Below, one piece after another: positions 58,542-64,000 of a DNA stretch of 64,000 bases. How positions within the stretch are numbered: position 1 is the stretch's first letter; each line of letters opens with the position of its first letter. The stretch is from NCBI RefSeq assembly GCF_965363235.1, contig NC_134846.1, positions 55,789,121 to 55,853,120 on the forward strand. The letters run 5' to 3'. A program made the position numbers and the translations under genes. Source of the stretch: Mytilus galloprovincialis (taxonomy: Eukaryota; Mollusca; Bivalvia; Mytilida; Mytilidae). The notes under the pieces were generated by a model. The model was not told where the DNA came from. It saw only the letters and a program-made list of their open reading frames with translations, and searched no databases.

Positions 58542-61500
58542 GTAAGATTGTTTTATAATTTCAACCACGATGTGTAAAGTTGTACTATGGCGTGGCCTTG
58601 TTTATGTTTTGTTTACATCTGGAATACACGTTTCTTGCTTTCTGTGAATCAATTTTACATGTAAAAGAATACATTTTGATGTAAAAATGTTATTGAATCA
58701 GTTTTTGAATACATATATTTGGTTATATTGTTAAATTTGACAGATTTTAGAACTGCTGAGTTGTTTGTTGTTGAAGACCACGTGATATGTTCGTCCCCAT
58801 TGATTATTGCGCAGATCGTCTTTGTGTATTGAGCTTATGCAATTGTAAATTTCATGACATAACCACTGTCCATAGATTTTTGTTATTTACAGATTGAATC
58901 CATAACTTTTAAAGAGAGTATATTAATAAATTATGCCATTCCACCAATTTACATGCCAAATATGATTATTAGAAAACAGTTAACATTGTTGGGGCAATAC
59001 CTGGAATTTGACCTAAATGTCACAAGTGTATAATAAAATGATGAGCTTTCACTTTTATGTCTTATTTGGATATTCATCAGATTTTCAGAATTATAAAATC
59101 ATTAGTATTCTTTAACAAAAAAGGCACATAAGTTTAAAGTTTTAAGTCAAACCTATGATTTATCATCATTTGTACAAAATTGCAAAAAGAGGTACATTTG
59201 CAATATCCTGGAGTAGTAGCCTTGTTGATTGGGTTACATGTTTGTTTAGAATCAGTTAGTTATAAAAAGGATGAATAACTAGAAGACAATTAATATTAAA
59301 ATATTTGACTTTTACAAATGTTATGACTACTGTACTTTGTCATGCCTGTACAATGTATTATAAAGAAAAAGTGTTATATATATATGAGAAAAAAAAATAG
59401 TGAAATTTAAACTGAAAGTTAATGTACATTTATATGGGTAAAAATACTTAACATTTTTCGTTCATAATTGAAATTGAAAAAGGGTAAAGAAAAGATAACT
59501 TTATATTGATTTGTAATATAAATGTTTCAGCTGAATCAGTAAAAAAAAAATTCATTAGTCATCTAAAAGATGAGTGAGTAATACCTATATATTGATTTTA
59601 TTTAATCATTTTTTCTCAGTACACTGTACAGATAACAAAAAAAGGATCTAGCAATTTTAAGTGTTTATAACACTGACTTTACATTTTGTAGTATACTGAG
59701 AAAAAAAAATGTACAAAAGTACTTCATGTTATAGTACATGATCATGTGCTTATTAAAATTTATTTATCAGATTACTTAAGATATATAAAAGATAGCCATT
59801 TTAATCAGTATTGTGTACTACCTGAAATGAAAAATTTAGAAGAGATATGTAGGATTACTTGTTCATTCATTACCATGTGATCAGGTTATTTATAGACACT
59901 GATGTTGTTTTGGCATGTGATCACATTATAGGTAGATTATTTGCATCATGTTCTGGCAATGGAAAATTGACTGCTGTTCAAGAATAAAAAAACAAGGACA
60001 TTCATCTCCCATTGTTTATGTCTTGTCAGTTCTAATGTATAACTTTGGTCAAATCTTTTCATATATTTTATATGATTTGCTTAATTAAGACTCCTTTACC
60101 ATGATTCGTCTCTAGCCCTTCCAGTAGTGAGTTTTATGCGGGTTATTTTTGTTAACAATGTAGCTTGAATTCTTGTTGAAAACATTCAAAACACTTAAAT
60201 TGTAAACATTTTCTTTCTGCAGTACTTGTGTATAAAAAAACAAATATACATTTTGTGTATTTTGTGCATTTTTACGTAGTTAAAGATTCATTAGAATTGC
60301 AAACCTTTTTGTTTGGGTTTAATGATGTTTATAGTGACTGTGTACCGATTCACTTTGACTTTTAATATATTTTTGTGTGAATTGGCCTAGTTTACACATT
60401 TATAAACTCTGGAATAAAAATGCTTAAATCATACTTCAAGAAGATGAGAAAATTTGAGAATTATCTACAAATGTAAGTTTGTAATACATGTACTATAGTT
60501 GTAATCTGATATTAGACACTGCTTTATCTTTGTCTCTATTATGACTTTGCAATTGATATAACGATTTCATGTAATGAAATCACATTAGCATGAAGTTTTG
60601 GGTGTTTTGTGTGAAATTAATTGTAAGTTTCTGAACTGATTAAAATTCATGTGTGAACAAACAATCAAGTAACAAGGAATGCTTTTAAAGAATCTAATCT
60701 TTTTTTATTCATTCCATAAAAAGATCATACAGGTTCTTGGAATATGACATGTTGCAGTTCTACTGGCATTTATGATTAGTGTATACAACTCAAAACCTGC
60801 TTGTTTACAATTTCGTCATTTAAGTGCCTGTAGTTCATGATCTTTAAGTTATACCTACTCTGAGAAAAATTGTATTACCTCATCTTATTTACACCACCGA
60901 AGGGGTATTGATATTAAAGGAATAGTATATCACACCTTATTTACACCTCTGGAAAGTTAACAGAACTGTAACAAAGATACTGTGTGAACTACTGACATAT
61001 ACTATAGTGATAATTGACCATCTATACATGAATAAGGATCTACGTCACATTTACGTACATCACTTTGTTTTCCAACCAAATATAGGCTGGGACTACAAAT
61101 ATAGGCTTGGACTACAAATTAAACATAAGCTGGGACTACAATACATTTGTGTTTGGAATCTGAATTTTCCTTTTCTTTAAATACAGTTGATCGTTATTTG
61201 CCTACTGTAGTTTGTTACTGTTCAGGTGCACTTGCTTGTTCTCTCTTTTGCTTTGTGACAATGGGGTCTTTAGAGATATTAGATTTATATTGACTTAGTC
61301 AGTTGTCTCATTGTTGCTAGAAGGCCATGATATGGGTCCCTTATGAACTACTCAAAATTTACTGGACTTAATATTCAGTGAAACTCAGTAGACCTTTAGA
61401 ATCACTGATAATGTGATGTTACCAAAGAAATTTCCTAATTTACCTGTTAACAGTACAAATGTACTAGTATAAAACATTAAAGTAAATGAAATATGATTTC

Positions 61501-63052
61501 AAGTGCATGGTTGAGTTTTTCTTGGTTTAGTCAGTTTGATGTGATGTCACAGTGTCACTTTGATATTAAGTTCTTTATAACAGAAAACATGAGGGTGAGC
61601 TGTCCGTCAATGCTCACTGTAATGGGCAACATCAGTGTTAAAATATCTATTACCTTTGGCAAAGTAACTTCAAAATTGTATGCTATTAGTTTAAACTCAA
61701 GCACAAAGAAAACTATAAGAACCAACTTGTTTTTTAAGGAACTCTGTACTTTGAGGTATGAGTTTATTTAAGGGTCAGGGTTACTATGAGGTTTGAGTTC
61801 ATTTAAGGGTCAGGGTTACTAACTTACTATGAGGTTTGAGTTCATTTAAGGGTCAGGGTTACTATGAGGTTTGAGTTCAATTAAGGGTCAGGGTTACTAA
61901 CTGACTATGAGGTTTGAGTTCATTTAAAGGTCAGGGTTACTTTGAGGTTTGAGTTCATTTAAAGGTCAGGGTTATGTTAGAGTCTGGGCCTTGATTGCCG
62001 AATGGTAAAAGTAGTTCTTCTATTTAGATCACTTGAAATTCCCTATCAACAATGAGATGAGTTAAATCACTGCTCCCTCAATCTTAATTAACCAATAACC
62101 AGGATTGTAAGTTTTCCTGTAGAAGGTTGTGATTCTCACACGACCAGGACACACTGGCTTTCTCAACCAATATGATTTAGCTCCCTTGATATAACCAATT
62201 GTGTGGAAATGATATTAATGCAAACAATCAATCCATCAATACAATAACATTGCAGTGGTTAGTAATTGTTGGAGCAGAGGTTAGAATTATAATTAAGGGT
62301 AAAGATTGGTTTAGGATTACTGTAATGAAGCTAGCTATATTGCCTTCTCCTGTTTCTGCTATTTGGTTGGGTTGTTGTCGTTTTGACACATTTCCCATTT
62401 CAATTCTCAATTCTATATGGGTTGTGTTCACCTACATGTACATTTTGTACAATGTTAGTAAACAGAGATCTAAATGATATTTTACATCATTGGCACACTA
62501 AGACACTTCAAATACATGTAAGAGGGCTTAGATAAAACTGAATATTTGTATGTTCAATCTAAAAGGTTTTATTATTTTCAGATTTTCTTGTCGCAGTGCA
62601 AGTCAGATGCAGCTGCAGCTTTGCTTGCCTGTAGCCCACCTTCTCGTCCTAGTAGAAGCAGTACACCTACAGCACCCATCTCAGATAATGAGCTGGTAGC
62701 CATGACGGTCAAAGAGCTGAATAAGTTGCTTAAAGGCTTGAACAAAGATGAGATAATCAAGTTGAAGCAGAGACGTAGAACGTTAAAAAACCGTGGGTAT
62801 GCTGCAAATTGTAGAGAAAAGAGGATGACGCAGAAGGAAATACTTGAAGGAGAAAAAGATGGTTTGAGAGCTGAGGTTGAACGTTTACAGCGCGAAAATG
62901 ATGTGGTTAAACTGGAGTTAAATTCACTCAAAAACAAATATGATGCTTTACAGAGATTTGCAGAGGTGAATAGGATCCGTGTTTTATCACCACCCATCAT
63001 GTATTCTACTGGTTTCCCACATATTGTCAAGGCGGAACCGAGTCTTGGGTAA
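58530..63052 (+). CDS. small Maf bZIP transcription factor, two coding exons, 160 aa
   Basis: Small Mafs (MafF/G/K type) have a bZIP but no activation domain; they dimerise with CNC factors such as Nrf2 or with Bach and bind MARE/ARE sites. Exon 1 is 58530-58541 (MSKK, donor AAG|GTAAGA), exon 2 is 62582-63052 (acceptor TTATTTTCAG), phase 0. Extended homology region about 37-63 ([20 protein letters not shown]), basic region about 64-86 with [20 protein letters not shown], including the Maf-specific Tyr (GYAANCR, 76-82), then a leucine zipper to about 131 ([20 protein letters not shown]). The C-terminus ends [13 protein letters not shown] at 153-156 fits a SUMO consensus. Length matches small Mafs (about 150-165 aa), so not a large Maf. 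One-to-one naming as MafK or MafG is not warranted in a mollusc. Confidence 0.93.
58542..62581 (+). other. small Maf intron (4.04 kb)
   Basis: AT-rich, no recognised exon. Contains a three-fold 'ataggctgggactacaa' block near 61080-61142 and the 35-bp tandem repeat at 61753-61975. Confidence 0.7.
61753..61975. repeat. 35-bp tandem repeat, about 6 copies
   Basis: The unit is 'tactatgaggtttgagttca' plus 'tttaagggtcagggt'. Two units carry an extra 'aacttact/aactgact'. TTAAGGGTCAGGGTTA only superficially resembles telomeric repeats. Confidence 0.9.
62582..63052 (+). CDS. small Maf coding exon 2
   Basis: 156 codons plus stop (TAA at 63050-63052), with all recognisable domains. Residues 5-36 are Ser/Pro/Ala-rich ([14 protein letters not shown]) before the extended homology region. 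Confidence 0.93.
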   Translation: MFLSQCKSDAAAALLACSPPSRPSRSSTPTAPISDNELVAMTVKELNKLLKGLNKDEIIKLKQRRRTLKNRGYAANCREKRMTQKEILEGEKDGLRAEVERLQRENDVVKLELNSLKNKYDALQRFAEVNRIRVLSPPIMYSTGFPHIVKAEPSLG

Positions 63053-64000
63053 CCCAAGTTAAACATTCCTTATCATTCACCTGTATATAACATTTCTGTT
63101 TCATTAATTTATTACAAGTGTTGATATCGACACTAACTTGACAATTTCCAGATTGAAGATTGCTGGTTGCTCATTTCGCCTTACAAGGTTTAAAATGTGT
63201 TCAGATTTTTTGTAATTTTGTATTGTATGTAAATTGTAAGGGTCATTGACTAACGGAGTTATGTAATGATGTTACATAAACTTGGACAAAGTCTTACAAG
63301 AAACTGATCATTCAACTTTTGCATGATACATGTAGTTGACTTTCGACAAATATTTATAAAATATCAGGTGATTACGCAATGTGTGTCACATGAAGCCCTA
63401 GATACATTTGTACTCCCACTTGCTTTAGAGTAAACAAATATTTATTTTTAGTTTTGATTATGCAGCAGCGCTGGAGATAATAAGTGCATTAAGAAATAAA
63501 GTTCATTGACAAGGAAATGGAAAACAAACAAAACATACGTCATTGGCATATTAAAACACAAATCATGCTCTGGTACTTAAAAAATTATTCACGATTTTTT
63601 CAATTTCATTATTACAAGATTTTCTGTAAATACATTAAGGTTAATGATCAGTTTCTGTATTTTGACTGATTTTTATGGTGCTGTAGTATTAGTGGCAAGT
63701 AATGTTTGCACAATTTTGCACATGTCTGGTCATATGGACGATGTTTTATTTATTTATGATGATGTTTCAAAGGTTGTGACTTGTTATAGGTGCAACTAGG
63801 TTACTGATGAAGGAAGAAGATAGGGATATTTTTAGAACAGATGCACACATTTGCGATAGAAATTTTAAGTATGACTAACTGTTCAAAAGAAAATTATTTT
63901 ATCCTTTGAGCATATTTTTGAAATGACTTCTTTAGATCAGTAGGAAGTTGCGCAAAATTTGTTATGACTGAAATTGGATAACATTCATAATGATGTGTGC
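63053..64000 (+). other. small Maf 3'UTR and flank
   Basis: An AATAAA hexamer at 63495-63500 is a plausible polyadenylation signal. The rest is AT-rich with no further gene. Confidence 0.5.

Noticed and set aside
61753-61975. Interstitial telomere-like TTAAGGGTCAGGGTTA
   Set aside because: The motif is part of a 35-bp unit and is not a TTAGGG array.
62578-63066. 162-codon minus-strand frame opposite small Maf exon 2
   Set aside because: Antisense shadow of a clearly conserved bZIP exon.

Overview
ORGANISM. The window is AT-rich animal DNA with small exons, kilobase introns and a very dense load of short dispersed and tandem repeats. Several repeat families (the ATGCCCCACCTACGATAG element, 'gcggtcgtataaagct' modules, 'gggtccaaaattaaac' modules, 'aatgagcaaagcccatacc' repeats) are ones I associate from memory with bivalve molluscs, especially mussels (Mytilus or a close relative). 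The organism call is inference. The host genes are clearly metazoan. || HOST GENES. (1) About 2.25-8.16 kb, minus strand: two exons of an unidentified gene, the first encoding a signal-peptide-like N-terminus; the rest would lie off the left edge. (2) 13.48-15.06 kb, plus: a linker histone H1-type gene of 195 aa, unusual in having an intron; a partial copy of its promoter and 5'UTR lies 950 bp upstream. (3) 18.35-33.28 kb, minus: the whole coding sequence of CCDC137 assembled from seven exons (287 aa), with all splice phases agreeing. (4) 41.26-41.73 kb, plus: OXLD1 (156 aa, CCxxxCxxC domain), divergent from CCDC137. (5) 58.53-63.05 kb, plus: a small Maf bZIP factor (160 aa) with a 12-nt first coding exon and two MARE-like sites about 220-270 bp upstream. 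CCDC137, OXLD1 and MAFG all map to human 17q25.3, so this looks like a remnant of ancient bilaterian linkage. || REPEATS. 0-12 kb: mostly empty AT-rich sequence with a hAT-like element (3.03-4.47 kb), a small MITE-like element and a retroelement tail. 15-18 kb: short-period dispersed repeats. CCDC137 introns: a 45-bp minisatellite (25.06-26.10 kb), two TIR-bounded hAT-like elements, a 58-bp mariner-like palindrome 38 bp from an exon, and an inverted repeat flanking exon 1. 35.4-40.2 kb: a mosaic of bivalve repeat modules. 44.9-52.8 kb: a 28-bp degenerate satellite, then a longer-period satellite in both orientations interrupted by a 1.6-kb TIR element that carries a reverse-transcriptase fragment. 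54.2-55.5 kb: a 32-bp satellite. || No operons, CRISPR arrays, rRNA or convincing tRNA genes were seen. The genes appear to work independently: chromatin (H1), nucleolar/nuclear protein (CCDC137), mitochondrial protein (OXLD1), stress-response transcription (small Maf).
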